Positions 15,791 to 24,918 of a stretch of 57,333 nt of DNA are shown here, piece after piece. The notes under the pieces were generated by a model. The model saw nothing but the letters and a program-made list of their open reading frames with translations, did not search any database and had not been told where the DNA came from. The position numbers and the translations under genes were made by a program. The stretch is from an uncultured Eubacteriales bacterium (lineage in GTDB: Bacteria; Bacillota; Clostridia; Peptostreptococcales; Anaerovoracaceae), in assembly GCA_902778585.1 (NCBI GenBank), contig CACYYD010000012.1:1-57333 (forward strand), read 5' to 3'. The stretch's first letter is position 1. Each line of letters begins with the position of its first letter.

Positions 15791-18700
15791 ATGCTCAGAA
15801 AATCGACGTTCAGGGAAATAAGGACCTCACTTGCAAGATATCTCGCGATCCTTTCGATCGTGGCGCTTGGAGTGGGGTTTTTCAGCGGGCTCAAGGACTG
15901 CAAGGCGTCGATGGAAAGCACTGCCAGAAGATATCTTGACAGGACAAACTTCTATGACTACCAGATCCTTTCCTCGTACGGAGCAGATGATGACAGCGTC
16001 GCACTTGCGTCTTCATGGGACGGAGTGAGCGCGGCAGAAGGCTCTGTGCAGGTGGATGTGATGGCAAAGTCCGGCGACGGCGACTCGCGTGCTTTAAAGG
16101 CCATCTCTCTTCCGGCTGAGATAAACAAACTGAATCTCGTTGAGGGCAGACTGCCTCAGAACGTGAATGAGTGTGTCGTCGACTCCTACAGCATCACGGA
16201 TGAGGGCTTTAAGGTAGGAGACCACATTGAGCTCAGCGATGAGAACGATAAAGACAAGCTGGATCAGTTCAATGTAAGTGATTTTGAGATCGTCGGCACT
16301 GTCAACACACCTATATACCTCGATTACCAGAGAGGCTCCACCGATATAGGAAACGGAAGCCTCGATACCTTCTTTTTCATAGACAGGGATGCTTTTGATG
16401 TCGATTACTATACGAACCTCTATGTAAAGCTCTCGGGTGATGAAGCCTCCATAACACCGGAGCATGAGGATAAGCTCAAGGCAAACGAGGACAATATGAA
16501 AGCTCTGTCCGAGGCTGTCACGGAGGGCCGGCGTGAGACGGCCAGGCAGGAAGCCCAGGACGAACTTGACGAGAAGAAGCAGGAATACGAAGACAATCTC
16601 GCGAAGTATGAGGACGAGAAGAAAAAGGCCGAGAAAAAACTGGACAAGGCCGAAGACCAGATAGAAAAGGGCGAGAAAACCATAAAAAATACGCGCAGCG
16701 AGCTGAATGCCGCGATACAGCAGGCGAACAGCGCTATCGCTACTCTTCCGGCGACGATAAGCGATCTCAATTCTAAGAAGGCTCAGGCTGAAGCCGGACT
16801 GACAGAAGCAAAAGCCGGAAAGGCTCAGCTTGAAGCACAGATAGAACAGATGAAGGCCATGGGGGCAGATGAAGCGACGATTGCTGCTGCTGAGGGCGAA
16901 CTGGATAATCTGAACGGAACGATAAGCGGTCTTGAGACGAATCTGGCAGAAATAGACAAGGGCATCGCGCAGGCAGAAGCGGGACTGGCTCAGGCAAAGA
17001 CAGGTCTTGCTCAGGCACAGGCCGGTCTTGCGGAACTGGACAGGCAGGAGAAAAAACTCGAAAGCAGCAAGAAACAGCTGAAGAAGGAAGAGAAGAAAGC
17101 CGACAGCGAATTCGACAAAGCAAAGAAAGAACTCGATGACGCTAAGGACAAGCTCGACGAGGCGCAGGAAAAGATAGACGATCTGGATAAAGGCAACTCG
17201 TATGCTCTCTCCAGGACCGAGAACGCCGGATACTCGTCATTCGACAGCAATTCGAGCATAGTAAGCAACATCGCCAAGATATTCCCTGTGTTCTTCTTCC
17301 TGATCGCGGCTCTTGTATGCATGACTACCATGACGCGAATGGTGGATGAGCAGCGCACTCAGATAGGCATACTGAAGGCCCTCGGATACAGCAACGCCCA
17401 GGTGGTAGGCAAGTATATGTTCTACTCGGGCAGCGCGGCTCTGATCGGAGCTCTCCTGGGATTCTTTGTGGGCTGCAAGGTCTTCCCGATGGCTATCTGG
17501 AACGCATATACGATGATGTACGACTTCAGCAAAGAAGTAGACTACATAATCGACTGGAAACTCGGGGCTATGTCGATAGGAGCGTCGCTGCTCTGCTCGA
17601 TGGGAGCGACATGGGTATCCATAGCGTCAGACTTCAGGGTGGCGCCATCTGATCTTATAAGACCAAAGACTCCTCCTGCAGGCAAGCGTATTCTGCTTGA
17701 GCGTATAAGGCCGCTGTGGAACAGGATATCCTTCCTCTACAAGGTCTCGATCAGGAACATATTCAGGGACAAGAAGAGATTCCTCATGATGGTCATCGGA
17801 GTCAGCGGATGCACCGCGCTCCTGATCGCCGGCATAGGCATACGCGCCACCATATCCAAGGTCGCGGACTATCAGTTTGATGAGATCTCGACCTACGACA
17901 TAACCACTATCTTCAGCAAGAACATGACGGCCGACAGGCAGGCGGACTTTCTGGACGATCTCAGCGAAGCCGGTGAGCTGCCGGATGATGCCGTGAGATT
18001 TCTTCACCGCGGAGAGGTGACCATAGACATGGGCGGCGGTAAGACCGTGGATGTAAGCTGCGTTGCGACGGAGGCCGAAGGATTCGGAGAATTTGTTGAT
18101 CTGCACTCGGGAGATCAGCACATAGACTATCCGGGTCCGGGCGAGGCCGTAATAGTCAAAAAGACAAATCATGACTACGGTATAGGCGTAGGCGATAAGA
18201 TAACACTTCGCGAGGACTACCGCGAGATGACCGTCACCATAACAGGCGTCGCCGACAACTACGTCTATGACAGCATATATATATCGCCTGAGACGTACCG
18301 CGAGGGCTTCGGCAAGGAGCCGGACCTCAAGGCTGCGTACATAAATCTCGAAGATGGCAGCTCTGAGGAAGAGATAAGAAGCTTTGCCGCGAAAGCTGCG
18401 GGATACGAGAACACGGCCGCTGTACAGACCAACATCGATGTACGCGATAACGTGGCAAAGATGATGAAGAGCCTTGACGCGATCGTCTACGTGGTAATTC
18501 TTTCGGCGGCGCTGCTGGCCTTCATAGTGCTTTACAACCTTACGAATATAAACATTACTGAACGCATACGCGAGATCGCTACGATCAAGGTGCTGGGCTT
18601 CAATCAGCTGGAAGTGTCGCAGTATGTCTTCCGTGAAAACCTCTTCCTTACGGCTGTGGCGGCGCTGGTCGGCATACCTATGGGAAAGTGGCTGCTCAAA

Positions 18701-18874
18701 TTCGTGATCGACAATATAGTACTCAGCATGATCTACTTTGAGCCGAGGCACGGCCCGTACGACATTCCGATAGCCGTCGCGCTCACCTTTGTCTTCGCGA
18801 TGTTTGTGAATCTCGCGATGCAGAGGAGGCTCAGGAACGTTTCCATGACGGAGTCGCTCAAATCCGTTGAATGA
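15791..18874 (+). CDS. large FtsX-type ABC permease with an extracellular coiled coil
   Basis: 1027-residue permease. A membrane segment near residues 15-35 leads to an extracellular MacB-like domain, then a long Lys/Glu/Ala/Gln-rich heptad region (about 235-475) predicted to form a coiled-coil hairpin. The first FtsX core follows (about 485-600), a second N-terminal-type segment near 650 and a second FtsX core near the end (about 900-1020). Gram-positive permeases of this layout are linked to lipid or peptide export or to cell-wall sensing; the substrate is unknown. It lies one base downstream of its ATPase gene. Confidence 0.9.
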   Translation: MLRKSTFREIRTSLARYLAILSIVALGVGFFSGLKDCKASMESTARRYLDRTNFYDYQILSSYGADDDSVALASSWDGVSAAEGSVQVDVMAKSGDGDSRALKAISLPAEINKLNLVEGRLPQNVNECVVDSYSITDEGFKVGDHIELSDENDKDKLDQFNVSDFEIVGTVNTPIYLDYQRGSTDIGNGSLDTFFFIDRDAFDVDYYTNLYVKLSGDEASITPEHEDKLKANEDNMKALSEAVTEGRRETARQEAQDELDEKKQEYEDNLAKYEDEKKKAEKKLDKAEDQIEKGEKTIKNTRSELNAAIQQANSAIATLPATISDLNSKKAQAEAGLTEAKAGKAQLEAQIEQMKAMGADEATIAAAEGELDNLNGTISGLETNLAEIDKGIAQAEAGLAQAKTGLAQAQAGLAELDRQEKKLESSKKQLKKEEKKADSEFDKAKKELDDAKDKLDEAQEKIDDLDKGNSYALSRTENAGYSSFDSNSSIVSNIAKIFPVFFFLIAALVCMTTMTRMVDEQRTQIGILKALGYSNAQVVGKYMFYSGSAALIGALLGFFVGCKVFPMAIWNAYTMMYDFSKEVDYIIDWKLGAMSIGASLLCSMGATWVSIASDFRVAPSDLIRPKTPPAGKRILLERIRPLWNRISFLYKVSIRNIFRDKKRFLMMVIGVSGCTALLIAGIGIRATISKVADYQFDEISTYDITTIFSKNMTADRQADFLDDLSEAGELPDDAVRFLHRGEVTIDMGGGKTVDVSCVATEAEGFGEFVDLHSGDQHIDYPGPGEAVIVKKTNHDYGIGVGDKITLREDYREMTVTITGVADNYVYDSIYISPETYREGFGKEPDLKAAYINLEDGSSEEEIRSFAAKAAGYENTAAVQTNIDVRDNVAKMMKSLDAIVYVVILSAALLAFIVLYNLTNINITERIREIATIKVLGFNQLEVSQYVFRENLFLTAVAALVGIPMGKWLLKFVIDNIVLSMIYFEPRHGPYDIPIAVALTFVFAMFVNLAMQRRLRNVSMTESLKSVE

Positions 18875-18920
18875 TGGCCGTACTGCGGCTGAAAAAATAG
18901 ACGAATCTGAGTTAACTATG

Positions 18921-18926
18921 TATAAT
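18921..18926 (+). promoter_or_regulatory. -10 box before cyclophilin gene
   Basis: TATAAT at 18921-18926 with a poor -35 (TAGACG, 18898-18903, 17-base spacer) and a ribosome-binding site GGAGG before the ATG at 18960. Confidence 0.5.
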
Positions 18927-18959
18927 AAATGCTGAAAAAACCAATGGAGGATACATTTT

Positions 18960-19439
18960 ATGAAGACTTTTGTGATCGAAATGGAAGACGGCGGCGTAAT
19001 GAAGGGCGAGCTTTACGAGGACATCGCACCTGAAACAGTCGCAAACTTTGAAAAACTTGCAAATGAGAAGTTCTATGACGGACTCATCTTCCACAGAGTA
19101 ATTCCGGGATTCATGATCCAGGGCGGATGCCCTAACGGAAACGGAATGGGAGGCCCGGGATATACTATAAAGGGCGAGTTCAGCGCCAACGGATTCAAAA
19201 ATGATCTTAAGCACGAGAGAGGAGTACTCTCCATGGCAAGAGCAATGGATCCGAATTCGGCAGGATCACAGTTCTTTATCATGACAACAACATCACCTCA
19301 CCTTGATGGACAGTACGCTGCTTTCGGCAGGGTAACTGAGGGCATGGAAGTTGCAGACAGGATCGTAAATTCAAGACGCAACATGATGGATAAGCCGCTT
19401 GTTGACCAGAAGATGAAGAGCATCCGCGTAGAAGGGTAA
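18960..19439 (+). CDS. cyclophilin-type peptidyl-prolyl isomerase
   Basis: 159-residue cyclophilin. Hallmarks are F-H-R-V-I-P-G-F-M-I-Q-G-G (catalytic Arg and the substrate-binding loop), M-A-R-A, G-S-Q-F-F-I and H-L-D-G-Q-Y-A-A-F-G-R-V. There is no signal peptide, so it is cytoplasmic. It accelerates cis-trans isomerisation of X-Pro bonds during folding. The ATG follows GGAGG at a good distance, and the stop overlaps the start of the potassium channel gene by one base (T-A-A-T-G). Confidence 0.95.
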   Translation: MKTFVIEMEDGGVMKGELYEDIAPETVANFEKLANEKFYDGLIFHRVIPGFMIQGGCPNGNGMGGPGYTIKGEFSANGFKNDLKHERGVLSMARAMDPNSAGSQFFIMTTTSPHLDGQYAAFGRVTEGMEVADRIVNSRRNMMDKPLVDQKMKSIRVEG

Positions 19440-20653
19440 TGGAAAAGAACAGCAGCTGGAAAAAAACTCAAAAGAAAATACATAATATGGTCTCGACCGG
19501 CGTGGTCGACAGCAAGCTGAATCAGTTCTATGACATTTTCAGCACACTGGCGCTGATCGCAAATCTTGTCTGTGCCTTTGCAATTACGTTTGACTCTGTT
19601 GAGGCGCGATTCGGCACATTGCTGCAAGTGGTAGACGAGATCACCGTATTCTTCTTTGCTGTCGATTACGTTCTGAGGCTGATCACGGCCGAAGAGCAGT
19701 ATAAGGGCGAACCCGCAGGAAAGGCGGCCGTTAAATACGCGACTTCAGGTTATGGGATCATAGATCTGCTGTCGTTCCTGCCGCATTATCTGCCGATGTT
19801 CTTCCCGGCAGGGGCTGCTGTGTTCCGTATGTTCAGGGTGGTCAGGATATTCAGGCTCTTCAGGATAAATGCCTATTCCGACTCGCTTAGTCTGATCGGA
19901 AACGTAATCTCAAAAAAGAAGACCCAGCTGCTTGCATCGGTGTTCGTTATCGTCCTGCTTATACTGGCATCAAGCCTCTGTATGTACAGCGTTGAGCACG
20001 ATGCTCAGCCGGATGTGTTCCGGAACGCGTTCTCGGCAATATGGTGGGCAACTTCAACATTGCTGACGGTCGGGTACGGCGACATCTACCCTATAACCGC
20101 GATGGGGCAGCTGCTGGGTATAGTGATCACCTTCCTCGGAGTCCTGCTTGTAGCCATCCCTACAGGTATCTTATCGGCCGGATTCGTTGAAGAATACCAG
20201 ATGGTGACAAGGCTTGCGGATATTGAGCAGGAGCGTGACATACACTTCATAAAAGCATCGATAGATCCGGGCGACGCGTGGATAGGCAAGACCATAAGCG
20301 AGATCGCGATGCCGAGCGGTTCCATAATAGCGCTTGTGCTGCGCGACGGAGACACCATTGTTCCGAGGGGAGACATTAAGATCCTTCTTGGGGACAAACT
20401 CATAATCTGCGCGGAGTCTGCGACAGAAAGCATGCTCGAGGATGTGAAGGAGATAATCCTCAGAAAGAATCATCCTTGGAACGGACAGAAGATAAAGGAT
20501 CTCGATATTTCAAGGCAGACATTCATAGTTCTGGTGGACAGAGACGGAAAGACCATAAAACCGGACGTAAATCTCGTCCTTCAGGAAGATGACAAGGTGC
20601 TTATCTATACAAAAGAAAACATAAGAAAATACATGAACGGGCCGCTTGTATAG
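19439..20653 (+). CDS. potassium channel with C-terminal TrkA-C domains
   Basis: 404-residue voltage-gated-type ion channel. Hydrophobic segments span residues 30-240, with an arginine-rich S4-like stretch V-F-R-M-F-R-V-V-R-I-F-R-L-F-R (about 121-135) and the K+ selectivity filter T-V-G-Y-G-D near residue 210. Two TrkA-C-like regulatory modules follow (about 255-330 and 335-402). It has a voltage-sensor-like segment, which is less common among bacterial RCK channels. It starts inside the stop of the cyclophilin gene, so they share a transcript. Confidence 0.92.
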   Translation: MEKNSSWKKTQKKIHNMVSTGVVDSKLNQFYDIFSTLALIANLVCAFAITFDSVEARFGTLLQVVDEITVFFFAVDYVLRLITAEEQYKGEPAGKAAVKYATSGYGIIDLLSFLPHYLPMFFPAGAAVFRMFRVVRIFRLFRINAYSDSLSLIGNVISKKKTQLLASVFVIVLLILASSLCMYSVEHDAQPDVFRNAFSAIWWATSTLLTVGYGDIYPITAMGQLLGIVITFLGVLLVAIPTGILSAGFVEEYQMVTRLADIEQERDIHFIKASIDPGDAWIGKTISEIAMPSGSIIALVLRDGDTIVPRGDIKILLGDKLIICAESATESMLEDVKEIILRKNHPWNGQKIKDLDISRQTFIVLVDRDGKTIKPDVNLVLQEDDKVLIYTKENIRKYMNGPLV

Positions 20654-20670
20654 GCGGCTCTTTCCTTGAA
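20644..20670 (+). terminator. possible terminator after K+ channel
   Basis: GCCGC and GCGGC (20642-20659) flank TTGTATAG, followed by TCTTTCCTT. The stem overlaps the channel stop codon and the T-run is imperfect, so the call is modest. Confidence 0.4.
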
Positions 20671-20689
20671 AGCGGTACGGAAGTATAAC

Positions 20690-21193
20690 ATGAAGAAAAC
20701 CACACTTTGCTATATAGAGAATAAAGGCTCGTATCTGATGCTTTACAGAAACCGTAAGCCCGAAGACCCGAACGAGGGGAAGTGGCTCGGCATAGGCGGC
20801 AAGATAGAGGCCGGAGAGACGCCTGATGAATGCAATTTCCGTGAGGTGTTTGAAGAAACCGGACTGAGACTGCGTTCAGCGGTATTTCACGGAGTAATAG
20901 AATTCAGGGCTGATTCATATGAAGATGAAGATATGTATCTCTATTCATCTTCGGACTTTGAGCCTGCCGATGAAGAGGCTGCAAGGGTCTTTGCTGAGGC
21001 CGGCTCCTATGAGCCGCCTGTTTGCACTGAGGGCGAGCTCGCCTGGGTGCCGCGCGAAAAACTCATGGGACTTCCGATGTGGCAGGGAGACAGGGAATTC
21101 CTGAAGGAACTCCTCGGCGGAGCAAAGGAGATATCGATGACTCTGAGCTATACCGGCGAGGACTGCACCGTAGTCAGGAGAGAAGTCAGATAG
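20690..21193 (+). CDS. NUDIX hydrolase (8-oxo-dGTP diphosphatase type)
   Basis: 167-residue NUDIX protein. The full NUDIX box is visible: G-G-K-I-E-A-G-E-T-P-D-E-C, then R-E-V-F-E-E-T-G-L (about residues 35-57). The opening M-K-K-T-T-L-C-Y-I-E-N-K-G-S-Y-L-M-L resembles MutT-like sanitising enzymes that hydrolyse 8-oxo-dGTP or related nucleotides. The ATG at 20690 is preferred over a TTG at 20666. A possible site GGAAG lies six bases upstream. Confidence 0.88.
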   Translation: MKKTTLCYIENKGSYLMLYRNRKPEDPNEGKWLGIGGKIEAGETPDECNFREVFEETGLRLRSAVFHGVIEFRADSYEDEDMYLYSSSDFEPADEEAARVFAEAGSYEPPVCTEGELAWVPREKLMGLPMWQGDREFLKELLGGAKEISMTLSYTGEDCTVVRREVR

Positions 21194-21212
21194 GAAAGAT
21201 GTGTAAATGAAG

Positions 21213-21242
21213 AAAACTCCGCGGCAGCTGCCGCGGAGTTTT
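21213..21242. terminator. bidirectional terminator between NUDIX and mltG
   Basis: A perfect 30-base palindrome: AAAACTCCGCGGCAG (21213-21227) followed directly by its reverse complement (21228-21242). A/T ends on both sides let it serve both convergent genes. Confidence 0.85.
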
Positions 21243-21261
21243 GATTATTCTTCGGTTTTCT

Positions 21262-22422
21262 TTAGCCTTCGGAGTCTTCGTCCTTTACAAGACCGTGCTC
21301 TTCGATATTGCTTTCATGACCGGCCTCATCAGTGCTGTAGCGGACGATGCCGTTTTCGTCTGCTATGAAGAAGAGGTAGTCGTGCTTCTCGTAATTGAGA
21401 GTCGCCTCGATAGCGCCGCTTGTCATCTGGCAGATTGGCCCCGGCGGCAGTCCGGCAAACTTACGCGTGTTGTACGGATTCGTGCTCTCAAGCTGGCTCA
21501 CCTTGAGGTCGACCCTGTCTTCCTGGAAGATGTAGCAGACTGTTACGTCAGAACCGAGCGACATGCCCTGGTCGAGTCTGTTCATGAATACGCCCGCAAC
21601 ACCTGCCTGGTCCTCAGCCATCGCTTCTTTGTTGACGATGGAAGCAAGCGTGAGTATCTCGTGGACTGAGTATCCGGAAGCTTCGATGTCGCTCCTGTAC
21701 TCGGACAGTACGCTGTCCATCCTGTCGAGGCACATCTCTGTGAAGCCGTCGATATCTTCGGCATCCGAAGTGACAAAGTATGTATCAGCATACAGATATC
21801 CTTCGAGAGGATACATGACATCCTTATCCAGGATCTCGTCTGTGAGGAACCAGTATCTGTCGATGAGCTCATTCAGATATTCCTTATCGGACCATCTGGC
21901 CAGGATCTCATCAGCTGTGTACGGAAGCTGCTCTGCCATGGCCTCTGCGACCTGCTGGAGTCTGGCTCCGTCCTTCACCTCGACGCTTTCCTTGGATATG
22001 TATTCGAAGTCACCGGTGTTGATGATCTTCATGATCTCCTGGAATGACATCGATGGGCTGAGAACGTAAGTGTTTGCCTGAAGATTATTGTAGTGTCCGA
22101 TCCTGCTGTTGACCTTGGCGCAGAATTTGTTTCTGACCAGTCCTGCATCATCGAGGATATCGACTATCGCCGATGCGCCGCTGCCGCTTGGGATCTCAAC
22201 TACGACTTCTTCTTCGCTGGTCGGATCCACAGGCCTGAGCCCTATGGTATAATATCCGCCGAATCCGACAAGTACTGCGAGTATGAGTATCAGGATGAGA
22301 AGGCATCCCGACTTTCTTTTTTTCTTCCTTCTTTTCTTCGTGACCTGGGCGGCACGTCTGTCTGCCTCGGCCTGCCTTGTATGCTTTTCCTGCATAGCTT
22401 CTGCACGTTCTACGCGACTCAT
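21262..22422 (-). CDS. mltG: endolytic murein transglycosylase MltG (YceG)
   Basis: 386-residue MltG. A Lys/Arg-rich cytoplasmic N-terminus (to about 38) is followed by one membrane helix (L-L-I-L-I-L-I-L-A-V-L-V-G-F) and the YceG domain outside. The catalytic region S-I-V-N-K-E-A (catalytic Glu) and the motif P-G-P-I-C (usually P-G-P-I-x-N) are present. It cuts nascent glycan strands and sets their length. The ATG has AAAGGGG ten bases upstream. It is divergent from the PTS IIC gene. Confidence 0.95.
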   Translation of the reverse strand: MSRVERAEAMQEKHTRQAEADRRAAQVTKKRRKKKRKSGCLLILILILAVLVGFGGYYTIGLRPVDPTSEEEVVVEIPSGSGASAIVDILDDAGLVRNKFCAKVNSRIGHYNNLQANTYVLSPSMSFQEIMKIINTGDFEYISKESVEVKDGARLQQVAEAMAEQLPYTADEILARWSDKEYLNELIDRYWFLTDEILDKDVMYPLEGYLYADTYFVTSDAEDIDGFTEMCLDRMDSVLSEYRSDIEASGYSVHEILTLASIVNKEAMAEDQAGVAGVFMNRLDQGMSLGSDVTVCYIFQEDRVDLKVSQLESTNPYNTRKFAGLPPGPICQMTSGAIEATLNYEKHDYLFFIADENGIVRYSTDEAGHESNIEEHGLVKDEDSEG

Positions 22423-22450
22423 TTAGTCGTTCCCCTTTCGTCTGCTGATG

Positions 22451-22459
22451 TGATATAAT
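22451..22459 (+). promoter_or_regulatory. extended -10 promoter of PTS IIC gene
   Basis: TGA-TATAAT, hexamer 22454-22459, lies about 60 bases before the ATG at 22520, in the intergenic region shared with divergent mltG. Confidence 0.6.
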
Positions 22460-22519
22460 CACCCACGAAATGTATTTTTATGTATTATTCAACACAGATT
22501 ATAAAGGATAGGAGTCAAA

Positions 22520-23614
22520 ATGACAAAGAATTCCGTAAAAGCTTTTCTTGAACGCAAAAACATCGAGATCAGCGCAAAGCGTTACGGCATAGACGCCTTG
22601 TCTGCGATGGCGCAGGGCCTTTTCTGCTCTCTGCTCATCGGAACAATAATTAATACTCTCGGAACGCAGTTCCACATCGGCTTCCTGACAGATCCGGTAT
22701 GCACTATCGGAGGAGCAGACTACACGGTGGGAGGACTGGCAGTTGCAATGACAGGCCCTGCTATGGCTATAGCTATCGGTTATGCCCTCAAGTGCCCGCC
22801 GCTGGTTCTATTCTCTCTGGCGACCGTCGGTTTTGCGGCCAACGGTCTCGGCGGAGCAGGCGGACCTCTGGCTGTACTTATCGTAGCGATCATAGCTGCC
22901 GAATTCGGTAAGGCAGTCTGCGGCGAGACGAGAGTGGACATCCTCGTCGTTCCTCTGGTGACCATAGGCCTCGGCGTCGCGCTGTCGGCATGGTGGGCTC
23001 CGGGCCTCGGTGCCGCTGCCATGAAGATAGGAAATCTCATCATGTGGGCGACCGAGCTCAGGCCGTTCCTGATGGGAATCATCGTTTCGGTAGTCGTAGG
23101 AGTCGCTCTTACACTCCCTATATCATCGGCTGCGATCTGCGCGGCTTTCGGACTTGTGGGACTCGCCGGCGGAGCTGCTGTCGCGGGCTGCTGCGCGCAG
23201 ATGATCGGATTCGCTGTCATGTCCTTCCCTGAAAATAAATGGGGCGGACTCATCTCACAGGGTATCGGCACATCGATGCTCCAGATGGGCAACATCGTAA
23301 AGAACCCGAGGATCTGGATCGCGCCTACGCTCACATCCGCAATAACAGGCCCGATCGCTACATGCGTATTCAAGCTCCAGATGAACGGTGCTCCTGTATC
23401 GAGCGGCATGGGAACCTGCGGCTTCGTAGGACAGATCGGTGTCTACTCAGGCTGGGTAGCAGATGTTGCGTCCGGCGCAAAGGATGCGATCACGGCAATG
23501 GACTGGCTGGGACTCATCCTCATCTGCTTCGTTCTTCCGGCTATTCTGGCACCGCTGATCAACATGGGCTGCCGCAAACTCGGCTGGGTCAAGGATGGAG
23601 ACCTGACACTGTAG
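22520..23614 (+). CDS. PTS IIC-like membrane protein (PfoR family)
   Basis: 364-residue membrane protein, glycine/alanine-rich, of the PTS_EIIC_2 / PfoR-like group. About ten hydrophobic segments follow an amphipathic N-terminus (L-E-R-K-N-I-E-I-S-A-K-R-Y). There are no IIA or IIB domains here and no PTS neighbours, so it may not be a sugar PTS permease. PfoR-type proteins have been linked to regulation or to transport of unknown solutes. The start has AGGAG seven bases upstream. A terminator follows. Confidence 0.8.
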   Translation: MTKNSVKAFLERKNIEISAKRYGIDALSAMAQGLFCSLLIGTIINTLGTQFHIGFLTDPVCTIGGADYTVGGLAVAMTGPAMAIAIGYALKCPPLVLFSLATVGFAANGLGGAGGPLAVLIVAIIAAEFGKAVCGETRVDILVVPLVTIGLGVALSAWWAPGLGAAAMKIGNLIMWATELRPFLMGIIVSVVVGVALTLPISSAAICAAFGLVGLAGGAAVAGCCAQMIGFAVMSFPENKWGGLISQGIGTSMLQMGNIVKNPRIWIAPTLTSAITGPIATCVFKLQMNGAPVSSGMGTCGFVGQIGVYSGWVADVASGAKDAITAMDWLGLILICFVLPAILAPLINMGCRKLGWVKDGDLTL

Positions 23615-23638
23615 GACATTTATTAAATACAATGACTT

Positions 23639-23668
23639 TCAAAGAGCACGCTCCGGCGCGCTCTTTTT
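23639..23668 (+). terminator. intrinsic terminator after PTS IIC gene
   Basis: AAAGAGC (23641-23647) and GCTCTTT with an inner GC-rich part form the stem, ending in TTTTTT before 23670. Confidence 0.8.
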
Positions 23669-23693
23669 TCTGATGAAAACGATCCCGTCCTGA

Positions 23694-23707
23694 TATATAC
23701 TTTCAGC
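23694..23707 (+). promoter_or_regulatory. -10 box directly before flavoprotein start
   Basis: TATACT (23696-23701), overlapping TGA-TATATA, lies six bases before the ATG at 23708. There is no Shine-Dalgarno sequence upstream. Confidence 0.55.
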
Positions 23708-24853
23708 ATGAAAAACGCATCTTATGACATAGCGATAATAGGAGGCGGAGCGTCCGGACTGATGCTCGCGGCAAATCTTGATCTCATGGGGGCTCCGGGG
23801 ATAGTGCTTGAAGGAAGCCGGGTCCTCGGGAGCAAGCTTCTGATGAGCGGCGGAGGCCGCTGCAATATAACTCACGGCGGCTCCATAAAGGATTTCATCA
23901 ATGCTTACGGAGAAGCCGGACCGGTCATGCGAAAGTGCCTGTACAGGCATAGCAACTCAGGCCTTATGAAGTGGTTTGAGGACCGCGGCCTTGAGCTGAC
24001 GGACGAGGGAGGCCGCGTTTTTCCGGCGTCCGGGAGAGCAAGGGATGTTCTCGATACACTTTTAGATGAAGCTGCTTCAAATCTCTGGCAGATCGAGAGC
24101 GGTGCAAAAGTGACCGGACTGCGTAAGGCGGACGGACTGTGGGAGATCACGCTTGATGGCGGATATACCATAAGCGCCCGGAATGTCGTTGTTGCTGCGG
24201 GCGGTATCACATACCCGGAGACAGGCTCGGACGGATCGATGCTTGGGATCCTGAAAGACCTCGGCATAGAGATCACTGACCCCAGACCGGCACTGGCACC
24301 GGTTTACGTAGATGACTATCCGTATGCGGATCTTGCCGGTATATCGCTGAAAGATGTGAGCGTAACAGCTTTCAGCAGCGATGCCGCGCACACCTGCAAG
24401 GGCAAAGCGGCCCGCATGACAGGTGACATACTGTTTATGCATAACGGCTTTTCGGGTCCTGCGGTACTCAATATATCAAGGTACGCGGAGCCGGGAGAGC
24501 GGATACGCTTCAGCTACAACAGGGAGCTGAAGGATCTTCCGAAGCGCATGCAGAAAGTCCTTCAGGACAGGGCCCGGGGAACTTCCGGAGATATAAAGAC
24601 GAGTGTGCTCGCGATGCTTCTGGATCACGACGACTTCGTTGTAAGATCAGTGGACAGCCGCGGAATGGTCACAGCTGGAGGCGTACTCCTTGATGAGGTC
24701 GATATGAGCACGATGCGCGTAAAGCGTTTTGACGGACTGTATGTGATAGGCGAGGCGCTCGACGCAGACGGCATCACGGGAGGCTACAACCTGCAGATGT
24801 GCTGGTCGACTGCATGCACTTGCGCAGAGGATCTTAAAAAGGGTATACAATAA
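23708..24853 (+). CDS. HI0933/BaiN-type FAD-dependent oxidoreductase
   Basis: 381-residue flavoprotein. The dinucleotide motif I-I-G-G-G-A-S-G-L is at residues 10-18, followed by G-G-G-R-C-N-I-T-H and a late G-E-A-L-D-A-D-G-I-T-G-G-Y-N-L-Q block, the signature of the HI0933 family. BaiN is a member proposed to act on bile-acid intermediates, but most members have no known substrate. No leader or ribosome-binding site is seen; the -10 box is six bases before the ATG. Confidence 0.9.
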   Translation: MKNASYDIAIIGGGASGLMLAANLDLMGAPGIVLEGSRVLGSKLLMSGGGRCNITHGGSIKDFINAYGEAGPVMRKCLYRHSNSGLMKWFEDRGLELTDEGGRVFPASGRARDVLDTLLDEAASNLWQIESGAKVTGLRKADGLWEITLDGGYTISARNVVVAAGGITYPETGSDGSMLGILKDLGIEITDPRPALAPVYVDDYPYADLAGISLKDVSVTAFSSDAAHTCKGKAARMTGDILFMHNGFSGPAVLNISRYAEPGERIRFSYNRELKDLPKRMQKVLQDRARGTSGDIKTSVLAMLLDHDDFVVRSVDSRGMVTAGGVLLDEVDMSTMRVKRFDGLYVIGEALDADGITGGYNLQMCWSTACTCAEDLKKGIQ

Positions 24854-24918
24854 AGGACAAAGGGGACGGTGCCTGCGCTTCAGGACGCAAGATCAGCGCA
24901 GACAAAACAGGAGGTAAA

